NCBI GenBank assembly: GCA_905250115.1
Contig: CAJNOI010000299.1
Location: 19,879 to 83,878 of the forward strand
Direction: 5' to 3'
DNA: 64,000 nt
Origin: Adineta steineri
Taxonomy: Eukaryota > Rotifera > Eurotatoria > Adinetida > Adinetidae
Position numbers and translations under genes: made by a program. Below the pieces are notes generated by a model. It was not told where the DNA came from. It made no database searches and was given only the letters and a program-made list of their open reading frames with translations. Below are positions 1 to 10,904 of this stretch, one piece after another (the stretch's first letter is position 1; each line of letters starts with the position of its first letter).

Positions 1-589
1 CTTCAAGCAATGATTAGTAATTATATGAGACAAAAACGTTCAGATGGTAGATATATTATTGAAATTAATTTTATTAACAAAAAAATCTCGTATATATTTT
101 ATAGGAACAATTAATGATATTGATCGAACTTTATTAACTGAACATGCTGCACTTGGTGTTGAAACAAAAAGATTTCGAGTTAGTTTTCTATTTAAATTCT
201 ATCAATAAACGATTGAATATTTTGCAGTACCAAGGAGCACAACAGGGAAATTCTACTGTATTGGTCAATAATAGTCAGCAAGATCTTGTAACACAAACTC
301 AAGCTCGTCAAATCGAACTTGAACAACAAAATCTAGCATTTCAAAAAGAATTAGATGATTTAGGTGCCGAAGTAAGATTCTGAAAATTTTCTTTTATTAT
401 TACTATTATTTATATAATATTATTTCATTATTAGTTTGATGAAAAAGCCGAATTATGGAAAAGAGAGAAAGCTGAACTTCTTAATCATATCGATAGTATC
501 GATAAACCAGTGAGATTATTTAGTTTCTTTTAATCTTATGTAAACTGTTAAATTTATTTTAGGAGCATGCGGATCCAGATGCAGAATGA
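1..589 (+). CDS. C-terminal part of an unidentified coiled-coil protein
   Basis: This is the 3' end of a gene that begins before the window. Five exons join in frame: 1-46, 105-178, 228-371, 435-509 and 563-589. They give the last 121 residues and a TGA stop, and every intron is a short GT-AG intron of about 50-60 nt. The translated tail is hydrophilic and rich in Gln, Glu and Lys (for example QTQARQIELEQQN and ELWKREKAELLNHI). It has heptad-like spacing, so a coiled coil is likely, and it ends in the acidic HADPDAE. I do not recognise the family. The exon chain keeps frame across four introns, which makes a real gene convincing even though the function is unknown. A polyA-like AATAAAA lies shortly after the stop. 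Confidence 0.6.
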
Positions 590-1321
590 ACACAAAACAA
601 CTCACATACTATAATATTTCTTTATTTATATATTTAATAAAAATAAAATAAAAGTTTTACACAATTTCTCATCCATACCCACGCGAACGCTAGAGTTATA
701 AAAATTCATTATTTTCGTAACAAAAGTTTTTTCTATTCAAAAAATGACTCATACCATTCGATTCCTCATTTGAATTTCAAGATAATAATGTTTTTTTGAC
801 CTTTTGTTTTTTTCCTATGAATCGCTCTTTATGATTTTCAATAAAGCGTAATTAAACATATTCTTTTCGCTTATAACAATAGTCAAAAGACTATTCTTTG
901 AAGCTGTTTTTGAAAGCATATTAAGACAACTGTAATAGAAGTGTCACTAATTCCTTCAACAAGATAAAATTTTATATATCAATAGCTTTGACTATTCATT
1001 CGAATATGAAGCGAGTTACAGCGACGAGTGTTATTTGTACTTTATTGTTGTATCCATATTCAAACTAATAATACATACTATATTAACAATTATAGTAAAA
1101 ATTTCACTTATCTTTTTTTACACATAATAGAATTTTAAATGAAGCTCTATATTTTTGATTTAATCTTATTTATGAAATTTAAGATGAAGAAAATAATAAG
1201 TATCGGAGCAATATTTAATGTGTTAATAATGATGATGCATGAATTGATTTTGAGTGTTGTTTTTATGATAAATTACATATTTGTAACATCAATGATCCTG
1301 AATTGATGAGAATTATGTACT
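590..1321. other. intergenic, no gene seen
   Basis: AT-rich spacer between the partial gene and the foldback element. Only polyA-like signals and short open frames are present. I see no coding or RNA feature I can support. Confidence 0.5.
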
Positions 1322-1846
1322 CATATATGTTGTAGGCCAATCTAGTACTCAGGGCAATCTCGGATTGACCTAGGTCATTCTAAGATCTCAGTTTCGACTA
1401 GTTCAAACTAGGATCAAGTCAAAATCTCAGATCAAAACTCAGTTTTGGCCCTGAAGATAATTTCAGATTTCGGTTTGCCTATTCGAAAACTATAGCCAAA
1501 TGGGTATACTTCATACACAAACCATTTCATTCTGAGCAAGATTATCTATTTAAAAAGATATAAGCACTTTCATCCATGAATCCAGGTTTTGCAAAAAACT
1601 ATTAATAACTTTGTTAGTAAACAATTTTGCTAAAAATGCAATGATTTGTGTATGAAGTATACCCATTTGGCTATAGTTTTCAAATAAGTAAACCGAGATA
1701 TGAAATTATCTTCAGGATCAAAAGTGAGTTTTGATATCAGATTTCGACTTAATTCTGGTTTGAGCCAGGCCAAACTGAGATCTTAGAATAGCCTAGACCA
1801 ATCTAGGATTGGCCTGAATCCAGCAATGGCCTACGACATATACGTA
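1322..1846. mobile_element. foldback MITE-like element with about 200-bp inverted repeats
   Basis: Positions about 1322-1542 and 1627-1846 are imperfect reverse complements. Shared stretches include GTAGGCCAAT-like termini, TTCTAAGATCTCAGTTT, CCTGAAGATAATTTCA and an almost exact CTATAGCCAAATGGGTATAC block near the loop. About 85 bp of AT-rich sequence separates the arms. There is no coding capacity, so it resembles a non-autonomous DNA transposon (MITE/foldback). Target-site duplications are not obvious by eye. Confidence 0.75.
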
Positions 1847-2760
1847 GATATCTGCTATGTATAAAGATTAAAGTCAAATGAACTAACGATGCCGACATCT
1901 AAACTGAGAATACGAGTCAGAGAAAAAATGATTATAATGATAAACTATAAATTAATATTCTTTTTGAATTGAAAGCGAATTTCATTTTTAGATGACACCG
2001 ATATAGAGATCTACCATATCAATACACAAATTAATGGCGTTCAGTTACAAGTATCTACAGAAAAATCGAAGATAGAAATGCTATGAGAATGAGCTCATCG
2101 ATTCATCATACTTATTTTTATGTAAAATAATTTGAAGATTCTTTTTATTAAACATTTAATTGAAATATAATATCTATACTATTAATTTTAATTCAAATAC
2201 CAAAGACTATGTTATGAGAAATTGATCAGACAGTCAGCAATCTCTCAAGATTATATTGTTAGAAAATTGAATCGAAATCAACTAAAAAATCTTATCGATA
2301 TATCGGATCAAATGCTGCAATTTCCTTTTGATGGTAACTTTTGTTTTTTAATATAATCAAGCTGATTGCTTTTGAGATTCGACTAAAGTGTTGCTGACGT
2401 CAAACTTATCTATACTATTACAACGAATTGAATACATAGATCTAATTATTACTTTTTCTATACAGATATTTATTGAACTACTCCATTTATGTCCATACAA
2501 ATACGAACATGTATCATAACAGTCACAAGGTTTTTTTTGTTTCTTTCTTCTACATGTACATTTTTTGCACATCATTGACTACTATTGACAATCGTCACAT
2601 GTCGATTTTTTTTATATTCTTCTTACCATTACTTACGTCATGAAAACATTTCGTGTATTCACAAGTAATATTTTATCTATAGAAAAAGAAAAAAAACTGA
2701 CATATTTTTCTCTGTTCTTAAAAGAAACCACGTTGTTAAACATTAACAAATTCGATCACT
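1847..2760. other. intergenic spacer
   Basis: AT-rich sequence between the foldback element and the hydrolase gene. One short minus-strand Cys/Lys-rich frame (2357-2575) is open, but it has no recognisable domain and I do not annotate it. The last 100 bases presumably hold the hydrolase promoter. Confidence 0.4.
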
Positions 2761-3897
2761 ATGGCACAAAAACTCGATATTGACTATGAAACAACTATTT
2801 TCACACTTAAACCAGATAGGTTAGGTCCTAATAAAGCTACTTTATTACATGCTCGAACAACAAATAATAAGAATCAGCATTTTTATAAAGCAATTCTTTA
2901 TTTACATGGATATATTGATTATTATTTTCAGTAAGTAATCATAGGTCGATTGTTTTATGAATGGATTTTTTTTGTAAATATAGTGATCATGTATGTATAC
3001 GTTTTTTGGAACATGGATATGATTTTTATGCTCTTGATATGCGTAAATGTGGACGATCAATTATTTCACCTGAACAAGATAAATACATACATTATTGTAC
3101 TGATCTTCATGAATATGATGAAGAAATTACACTTGCAATTGAACATATTATTAAAGAAGCGAAAGATAAAGAAAGAAAAATTCTACTTTTCGGACATTCA
3201 ACTGGTAAGAAATAATAATAGAACTAAAATTTTTTGACTTTATATTAAACATAGGAGGTCTTATTGCTACTTTATATGCATCCTCTGGTTTAAGACATAC
3301 TGATATAGATGCTGTTATACTTAATAGTCCTTATTTAACTCCAATGAACACAACTTTTGTTGAAACAATGCTTTTAGGTATTCTTATGAAACTACGTAAA
3401 TCTCAAAATATAGATGCTGGTTGGTATGGAAAATCAATACATGTATCAGATAGAGGAGAATGGAATTTTGATTTAAATAAAATACCAATAGATAAATTTC
3501 CATTACATGGTACATTTTTATATGCTGTACATACAATTCAAGAAGATTTAGAAAAAAAACGAATTTCAATTTCATGTCCAGTATTATTTATGTGTTCAAA
3601 TCGTTCGATAAAAGCAGATAAGACATGGCGTGATGAATATGCTGAAGGTATTAAATGTTCAATTTTCTCTATAGAATAATTCATTGATATTTTATTTCAG
3701 CTGATATTATACTTGATGTTAAAACTATGAAAACTATGGCTGCTACTATTGGTTCACAAGTAACAATTTATGAAATTGAAAATGCTAAACATGATATTTT
3801 CTTATCAAAACAATCTGTTCGTGAACAAGCATTTGATTTAATGTTTCAATGGCTTCAACATTTAGAAGATAATTGGTTAATTAAAACAAACATTTAA
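2761..3897 (+). CDS. alpha/beta hydrolase (serine hydrolase, S33-like)
   Basis: Four exons (2761-2930, 2984-3204, 3255-3647, 3701-3897) join in frame to a 326-residue protein. The alpha/beta-hydrolase fold shows as LYLHGY near residue 50 (oxyanion-hole HG), the strand LLFGHS and the nucleophile elbow GHSTGG, whose Ser lies just before the second intron. The C-terminal part has IYEIENAKHDIF, whose His is the probable catalytic base. No signal peptide or membrane segment is evident, so a cytosolic esterase, lipase or peptidase is likely. The substrate cannot be read from sequence. Such GHSTGG hydrolases are common in bacteria and fungi, so acquisition by transfer is possible, but the gene now has introns of host type. 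The start is the first ATG after an AT-rich leader. Confidence 0.8.
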
Positions 3898-4224
3898 TAA
3901 ACAAATTCTTTTTATTTCTTATATAATTTGCAATACATCTATCATCTATCACAATCTGATGTAAACCCGTGAATAATTCGTATTAAAATATTGTGTTTGG
4001 GAGACACCAATAACTATGAACAATTTTTATTTTGTTATTTTTTATGTTCTTATTTATAATACTTTTTTTCTACTATCATCTGATCAGATATTAGTTTTCT
4101 CTGTTAGAAATAGACTGAATATAATAAGATAATTATTAGAAAATGTATAGTTTTTGTTATAATATTAAGGACATTCTAACATATTCATAACATTGCTAAG
4201 TTCAGTTACATAATAAACTAGATA

Positions 4225-4305
4225 GATCTTCTGGTCTAACGGGCTGTGACGACTGCTATGACGGCAGGACATGTGTGGTTCGAATCCCACGCACGGAGAG
4301 ATTAT
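4225..4305 (+). repeat. tRNA-like sequence (degenerate tRNA or SINE head)
   Basis: An A-box-like TGGTCTAACGGG and a perfect B-box GGTTCGAATCC lie about 45 bp apart, with a possible anticodon arm (CTGC/GCAG) between them. The T stem is one base short and the acceptor stem does not pair, so this is not a standard functional tRNA. It may be a decayed tRNA gene or the polymerase III promoter of a SINE. Confidence 0.35.
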
Positions 4306-4401
4306 ATTTCTCTTATACTTTTTTGATGACTTGTACTACAATTAGTAAAATTTGAATTTGATTGTTGCTAAGAAGTGACTGATATAACAATGTATAAAAA
4401 A

Positions 4402-4750
4402 TGTGGGGTATATATGAAAGGATGAGTATGTAGATGGCATACAAAATATCAGAGAAGGGATGATCTGAATAAAGAAATCCAGATAAAACATATTACACAA
4501 GAAAAGATATCACAAGATATACTAGAAAGAGATATCATACATCTATATGACAAAGTATTCATCGAGGTTAACAAATAAACAGAATGAAAAAGAAATTACA
4601 TAACAACATAATACATGATATCAAATAGATTACTATTTCAAACGAGGGTATATGTTGACGCCCTTCTATATTATAAATACACGAATAATTTCAGCACAAA
4701 GTATCAGTTAGCAGCAAATTTATATTCGAAATAACACTTTACGTAAGTTT
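4402..4750 (+). mobile_element. LTR-like unit, family member 1
   Basis: It starts TGTGGGGTATATAT and carries many AGATATC motifs, an ATCGAGG box and a TATA-like ATTATAAATAC preceded by GACGCCC. A diverged relative at 61239 has the same order of features: TGAGGGCTGTATATAT, GATATC motifs, TTTATCGAGG, then CGTCGCC and TTTATAAATGG. The shared order suggests a retrotransposon LTR with U3-type promoter elements. The exact 3' boundary is uncertain. Confidence 0.4.
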
Positions 4751-4983
4751 CAACTTTATTTCTCTTTTTCCCGTCTAGATTCCGATGAAGTCAAGTGTTA
4801 ACTTGACTGAAACTAGTGAATAAATATTACCAAAAGAACTTGTATTTTTCATTTATATATATCTTGAGAGAGTGTAGTTGAACGATTATATTTTGAATAA
4901 GAAGAATAATCAATTACTCTTTCCTGCCTTTTTTTGCTAACCTACAACTACCTACTTTACATTATTCACCATTTAGAGTTACA

Positions 4984-5514
4984 ATGTCAGACAAGAAATT
5001 ACGATCTCACGCGGGTCCTCACGTACATACTAAGTCATCCGACGCCATTCCAAAAAACGAGCTTGGTCAAAAACAACAAACTGAAACAGGTGAATCTTTA
5101 TGAATAAAATCTAGAAATTCAATGTTACCATAAATTTGTTATTTTAGGACAAGTGAAGATTCAAGTTGAAGGGAAGAAGCCAGTGTATTGGAACGATTTG
5201 TTTACTGCAAATATTTTTCCACACAGAGTTGAAGATGATTCACCTTCCTCGGTCAAAGACGAAACCGAAAATAACGAAGCATCATCATCAATGCGTAGTC
5301 TCTGATCAAAATTTCAATCACTAGCGACTACTGATAAACCAAAATCAGTATGTGCCACGACAACGGACACGTAAGATGAAATTGTTCAATATTATGAAGA
5401 TAAACAAGACTGTTCTTTTTATTAGAGAGGTGCTCTCCATTCAATATGCTCGAATAAAAAAGCAGATTGAAGGACGTATCAACAAGCATTATCAAGGCGG
5501 TACAGCTCCGGCAA
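4984..5514 (+). pseudogene. gag-like or unknown degraded ORF downstream of the LTR-like unit
   Basis: An ATG at 4984 opens MSDKKLRSHAGPHVHTKSSD. Coding sequence continues across a small intron (about 5089-5149) into QVKIQVEGKKPVYWNDLF and then an acidic Ser/Asp/Glu-rich stretch, where a TGA at 5303 stops it. The same frame continues with coding-like sequence and a second probable intron (5371-5426), ending IEGRINKHYQGGTAPAK before stop codons. The position just downstream of the LTR-like unit suggests a decayed retroelement gag. No zinc knuckle or capsid motif is visible, so the assignment rests on context only. It could instead be a dying host gene. Confidence 0.3.
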
Positions 5515-7050
5515 AATGATAAACTGAAAGTCTTTGTAACTCTAAAAACGGAAGTCACAAAGCTCAAACTTCAGCATGTGGAAAAAAGTTGTCTTATACA
5601 ACTTTCATTCCTCAAACTATATCATACAAATAATAGTACTGCATATGAGAATAACATTGAAAATCTAAGACGTAGCGCTTCTTTAAATAGTTTTCAGCGT
5701 AATATGTGAGAGTCCATGCCCGAAAATGCTACAAGAAGTTTTTAAAATTACTTTTCTGAGACAAGATTATGCTGACAAAGTCGATATTTCTAGAGTTATC
5801 CTCTATAAAGAAAAACTTACTAATTCTCATTTGAAGTTCTATGGGGAAAAACGAAACATATCATCTGAATCAGCTCGTAGAGCTCTACGAACTCGTATAT
5901 GCTCTCATTCAAAACTGACACTCATATTTGGGGTTATTCCCTCATCAATCGTTTATCTGATTGAATGGTCCAATGAAAAAAAAACGAAAACTTCACCTCA
6001 TATTAATGTGATGTTTGCGATTTTCATGGGATGAAGGACATCTTATATATTTACTAACAGAGTTAGCTTATTTTAGAATCAACTAGTTATCAACGACTAT
6101 ATCACTGGTGGATGGAGCACTCTTATAAAAGTCTGAAAACGCATTAGATCGTACAATAATCAGTATATATCACACATTCTGTCGTAAGTATTATATGTTT
6201 TTGTTTGTGTTAGAACTCTGTTTTATCTCAGCTTTTTCTGTGATTATTCTCATGTAGGGCTTTCGTTTGATCTCGCTGATATGGAAGGAAAATTTAGGGA
6301 GACAATTATCAAAGCTATAAAGAAACGACTCTTTATATTGATTTTTTCTGCAGCTAGATAAACTGTTGATTAAAAATCTTAGTATTTCGCTCTCGGTTCT
6401 AATAGTTTTGTTTTAAATCTGCATTGATAAACCAAAGAAAAATTGAAATTATCATTGAATCGACATGATTTGCTTTCTTTTTTTGATAACAAATGAAGTC
6501 CTCCTTTTGATTTTCTTTTTCTCTTCTATAAAGTATAGAATAGTTTATGTTCTGAGGCTGGATATCTATTTTTTTGCTATAATGAGAGAAAAACTAGGTT
6601 CCTATTGCTCTATGTAGCTCAGTTTGTTGAACAAAAGAAGATCAATATGAATCAACAAAATTTTCAGATATTTGAAAGAGAGAGACAAACAGATACAAGT
6701 GAATATCCGTTCTACATCCTCTCATTTTCCTTGGAAATAGTTGATACAATTTCGGAAGAAATACTACCGGTGATATTACGTAGAAAGTTTTATGCTCCAT
6801 AACCTTTGTTTATTCAAGTTGGAAAAGTTATAATCATGCAATTTCCTTGTGAATTTTAGTGAATATCAGCATGGCAGCTTTATCAATTTTTGTCGAAATA
6901 TTAATAAACACCTTAAACGATTTTGTCAAACTATATTTTGATCCGGATTATTCAATATACTGGATGATGTATGCCATTTTTCTCTTTGTGATTGGATGTT
7001 TTGCATATACACTATTCTTCCGTTTTAATATGAGACGTCAGTCAATTTAA
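5515..7050 (+). pseudogene. degraded open frames with a C-terminal membrane segment
   Basis: Several short open frames (5467-5709, 5726-6034, 6605-6802, 6859-7050) follow on the same strand in different phases. The last encodes a hydrophobic segment (WMMYAIFLFVIGCFAYTLFF) followed by FNMRR, a plausible membrane anchor with a short basic tail. No reverse transcriptase, integrase or protease motif was found between them. I read this as the eroded body of the element beginning at 4402, but individual frames cannot be named. No matching second LTR is recognisable nearby. Confidence 0.25.
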
Positions 7051-7930
7051 ATAAAAGATTTTTCTATCGTTCAAATATTGGTTTAAACTAAAAAGTTTAT
7101 GAATGCATTTAAGGGATCTTAAAAATCAAAAAATTTCATTCAAATGGTTGTTTAAAAACTTTTCATGAAAAAAATTGCATGTTTTTAAGTATTCCAAAAA
7201 ATCAAAATTGTTACATTGTTTTCGTTATTTTCATTCCATAACATCAATTATTTCAGAGAAAACTAAATACATCACATTACTTTCATTATATTTACATCTC
7301 GAAGGTGTGGGTTGATCGATGATAGGCATGAACACACATATCTAGACCCATATTCATTATTTTTCTGTTGTACTGCTGTCATTATTGAAGAAATCCCAAT
7401 TTCATTTTTGGTAGTTGACTCTGCCATATAATTCTTAGACCTGTATCTGGTGTAAATATGAAAAGAAAAAGCGATTACAGACATATCGCTAGGAGGACTA
7501 AGATGATTTGAACACTCAACGCATCCGAATTAAGAACAATTTAATCGATTGAATTCTTGATCGATATCTGATCTTCTCATTGTACATAAGTTAACGAAGG
7601 ATAAATGATATAAGCTATTTGAATAGCATCGGAATGTAATATTTTATTGGATAATACTAATAATAAACAAAAGAAGTGCCATTTTTATTTTTTTCTTAAT
7701 TTATATTATGCTTCAAACTTTGACTATCTGGTCATAACAGTACATTTGTTCATAGAAGATAAAATACTAGCGAAGAATTGAAGGATAGAATGATACTAAC
7801 AAATAGAGGAAGAGAAGATAGAACACAAAAATCACAAATAATAGAAAGAAAACAATAACGTAATCGTCATATATATATAATAAACTGATTGGTCGCCTTC
7901 TATTCTATACCGTACATCATTCCCACGACA
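7051..7930. other. intergenic spacer
   Basis: AT-rich spacer. There is a weak minus-strand T-arm-like patch near 7505-7530 (TGTTCAAATC) but no complete tRNA structure. No supported gene. Confidence 0.4.
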
Positions 7931-7939
7931 CCTCACTGC

Positions 7940-8018
7940 CAAAGGAAGGAATCGAACCCTCTGGTCTCTGAACTTTATATGTATAGAACTAATACGCCAT
8001 CCATGGCTAAAGGGCTTC
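7940..8018 (-). repeat. tRNA-like sequence
   Basis: Read on the minus strand, this contains TTAGCCATGGATGGC (A-box/D-arm-like, GCC/GGC stem) and GAGGGTTCGATTCCTTC, a well-formed T arm with a 7-nt loop and a 5-bp stem. The acceptor ends do not pair, and the anticodon arm is irregular, with either an intron or decay. It is a tRNA pseudogene or the head of a tRNA-derived SINE rather than a clear functional tRNA. Confidence 0.4.
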
Positions 8019-8044
8019 ATTCACAAAGATGTCTGTCACGTTTC

Positions 8045-8280
8045 TTGGCACAATATTATCTTCCCCATAACTCATCATCACCAGGATAAAATTTTTGCGT
8101 TTCTTCATTAAACTCTAAACTAAAATAAAAAAAGAACAACAAATTATCAATGCATCTAAGAATGACTTACGCCTGAATAATCCCATTTTCCAGTCTATAT
8201 CCAAATCCTTCAGTCTTCGGAAAAACAGTTCTCAGAGTTGAAATCCTTATAATATTCCCAGTACGATCATTCCGACTACC
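8045..8280 (-). pseudogene. TDP-43 N-terminal-domain-like exon pair, copy A
   Basis: On the minus strand two short coding blocks are separated by a small intron. The first reads ISTLRTVFPKTEGFGYRLEN and the second FNEETQKFYPGDDELWG. The pattern FP-x(3)-GF-x-YR followed by a D-x-x-WG segment resembles the N-terminal oligomerisation domain of TDP-43. A paralogous block lies about 500 bp away (copy B). No RRM domains are encoded nearby, so this is either a small stand-alone domain gene or a fragment. The similarity is judged by eye and could be superficial. Confidence 0.35.
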
Positions 8281-8551
8281 GAAAACGCCGTCTTAAACGG
8301 CGTGAAACGATTATAAAACGTTGTATTACAGCATTAATTCTCAGCGTATTATGCTGTAGTCCGTCATCCCGAAAGAATAGCCTTTGTTTTCGTGTTTTAT
8401 TGTTATTTATCGTTTTTACATCGTTTACATGGCTGTTGCTTTTGACTTGCTTAAGTTCGAAGACGACGAAGCGTTACCATCTAAATAGATATTGATAGAT
8501 ATATATTTATAGGAAAGCTTTTCATTAACTTACTATTTGTTTAAATAGGAA
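8281..8551. other. spacer between duplicated exons, with a short hairpin
   Basis: Holds a perfect small hairpin, ACGCCGTCTTAAACGGCGT, at about 8284-8303. A short plus-strand reading frame (ATG near 8430, 19 codons) has no identifiable product. Otherwise featureless. Confidence 0.35.
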
Positions 8552-8850
8552 GGTAAGTAATATCATCACTCCATAATTCATCATTGCTGGGATAAATGTT
8601 TTTTTGTCCTCATTGTATTTCATACTAAAATAAAAAAAAAATCATTAGATTATCAATGCATTTAAGAACGACTTACACGTTAAGAAATCCATTTTCCAAT
8701 CCATTTCCTAAAACTTCGATGTTCGGAAACGCAGTTCTCAACGTGGAGATTGTTATGCCATTATCATCATCAACGCTGAATAAAATAATCCTTTCACCTG
8801 GTGTCTCTTGCACTCATAATCAAGAAAAAATAATGAAATCGACGAATTTT
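8552..8850 (-). pseudogene. TDP-43 N-terminal-domain-like exon pair, copy B
   Basis: This is the diverged duplicate of copy A in the same order and strand. The minus-strand reading gives ITISTLRTAFPNIEVLGNGL, then after a short intron KYNEDKKTFIPAMMNYG. The flanking intron sequence (ACTAAAATAAAAAAAA, ATTATCAATGCAT) is conserved between the copies, so the duplication covers introns as well as exons. The conserved aromatic and DDELWG residues of copy A are altered here (AMMNYG), so this copy may be non-functional. Confidence 0.35.
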
Positions 8851-8891
8851 GTCCAATGGTCTTTGTGTCCACCTAAATCATAGAACCGTTG

Positions 8892-9354
8892 CTACACCTG
8901 AACATTATAATTGTTCTGTACCCATTTATCATATACTTCGATGGTATTTTTTGCATACGCATATACTTCATTGAAAGCATCATTTAGTATATTTTTCAAT
9001 GTCTGTTTATTATTTATTCGATATATAAGATAAAAAAGAAGTTTAAAACCTTGTAAGTAAGTTTTAATCTTACGTTTATCTTTAATGTCATTACCTTGTT
9101 TTTTTATTTTCACTTACCAAACGAGGGATTTCTGAATGATCTTGGAACTGTACTTCGTTCTTTCTAATTGAGTTAGAAGGACCCGTCTTCAATGATGGTG
9201 GTAGTGGTACGAATGGCATATGCTGCTCATTCAGATAACCTCTTGACCAATTATTAGTATGTATCCATTTCATTGGCACACCATTTGAATCAAAACCAAG
9301 TTGTTGTTGACTATGTCGATACATTGACATGATATATTGAGGGTGTATTTTCAA
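8892..9354 (-). CDS. hypothetical protein, two exons, C-terminus unresolved
   Basis: The minus-strand start at 9352-9354 opens an 80-residue exon rich in Pro, Gln and aromatic residues (MKIHPQYIMSMYRHSQQQL). It ends at a good donor (GTAAGTG) after SEIPRL at about 9116. A following block (TLKNILNDAFNEVYAYAKNT) after an AATAAACAG acceptor is plausible as the next exon. It leads towards the TDP-43-like copy B, so all three blocks could be one transcript, but the reading frame cannot be joined confidently. I do not recognise the family. Confidence 0.35.
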
Positions 9355-9428
9355 AAATAAAACACTCTTGGACTAATTCAAGATCTTTCGATTCAATTGA
9401 AAAAGTCACCTAATAAATAATTAAATAC

Positions 9429-10362
9429 CTAATAAAAGAAAAAGAGTAATGAATAAATTTAAGAGCGTTTTCATTTGATCTCTATTAAAAGGTACATCTA
9501 TTAATTTTTTAGACTTATACATATAATGTAATGTTATTTCTGTTTCTTCTTTAACTGGTATGTTCGTATATAAACTTTCTACATCGAAACTACATTTCAT
9601 ATAAGTTTTATTTTTATCGAATATAATTTCTTTTAATTTATTGATAAAATGTTGATGTTAATTGGTGACGAAGTTTGCTATCTGTTACTTTACTATTATA
9701 TAATGATAAAATATGTTTATTCAGTTCTTCGTCTCGTTCAATATGAAATTTGTCACTATTTAATTCTTGAAAGTGTACTCCTTTCAATATAACTTCTGCC
9801 TTTTTCATATAAGTACCTTTATCTACCTTACATATGATGGTATTTTTATTTGATTTTAGTGATTTTATCGCAGCTAATTTTAAATCTATTTCAAAATTTA
9901 AGAAATTTTTTATCGTGTTTTCTATAAAAAAAAAAGTCCTAACCACGACGTAATACTCTCTCTTCTACTTCTGAACGTGTATATGATGATATATTACGAA
10001 TTACTTTCGATTTCATTTCTTCGTAATTTTGTCCAATTGGACCTCTATTTAATCTTTCTAATTTTCCATTACTTCTCGATGTTTCTTTTCAGCTGAATTA
10101 TAGAAAAATTTCTTTACATTAATATAATCTAAGCTCGAAAGACGTTTTTCTAGTTGTCTCGATTGTTTCTGTCTAACTATTGAAAAAACTTTTATTTTCC
10201 TGATATTCTTAAACCTAGCGTCCATAAACGTATATTAACAAAATTAGATATTAGATTATAGATTAAACAACATCCAAGAAATTCAATATCGTATTTTGCT
10301 TTTTATAATTTCTCATTTAATTCTTCACAATGTCGTGTACTTACTAAAATCGATTTGCCATA
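9429..10362 (-). pseudogene. degraded Penelope-like (Athena-type) reverse transcriptase
   Basis: The minus strand carries reverse-transcriptase sequence broken by stops and shifts. Upstream (10362-9950) are N-terminal remnants such as the block containing SKSILVSTRHCEELNEKL. Next comes KSNKNTIICKVDKGTY, corresponding to the DKG motif of Penelope-like RTs. Finally CSFDVESLYTNIPV at about 9575-9535 is the diagnostic core motif. The frame ends after the following helix, and no catalytic YxDD block or endonuclease is found. Athena elements of this class are known to accumulate near bdelloid telomeres. The copy is clearly dead. Confidence 0.75.
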
Positions 10363-10904
10363 TTTCAAAGGAAGATTGGAAATAAATTTGGAACAGAGAG
10401 CAGTTGGTAAAAAATAATAAGAAATAAAAGATACTGATTCGAGCTTTCGTGTAAGTATATGAGGCCATAAATAACGTATAACACTTCAGTTAATATTTTC
10501 GAATCGGCTGGATTGATTGATGCTGCATGATTAGAATAAAACTCTATTTTGAAAGATCTGAAATTCGTCACAAACTCATGATGTGTTTTCGAAAGTATCC
10601 AAGATCAAAAACCTTCATAGACCTAAATAAGAACTAAAATGTACCAGTCAAGTAAAAACTAGCGTGGATAGCATTAGAGAAAGAAATAGCAGTAGCAGAA
10701 TGAAAGATGAAAACACCTACAATAAAGTTCTGTGTTGCACTGAATTGATAAGTGAAGCAAAACCAAAAATACAATTTAAATGAATGATTGTGATAGAGAA
10801 AACACTGTTATTGTATCATCCAAAAAAAAAGACAAAGTTAAATTAAGTCTCTACTCCTAGTAAAGAATTCTTTATTGATATTTTGAAAATAAAAAAAAAA
10901 TCTG

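Noticed and set aside
2357-2575. Minus-strand Cys/Lys-rich 72-codon frame
   Set aside because: No domain, no splice context, low-complexity composition.
7480-7550. Minus-strand T-arm-like sequence (TGTTCAAATC)
   Set aside because: No A-box, D arm or acceptor stem could be assembled.
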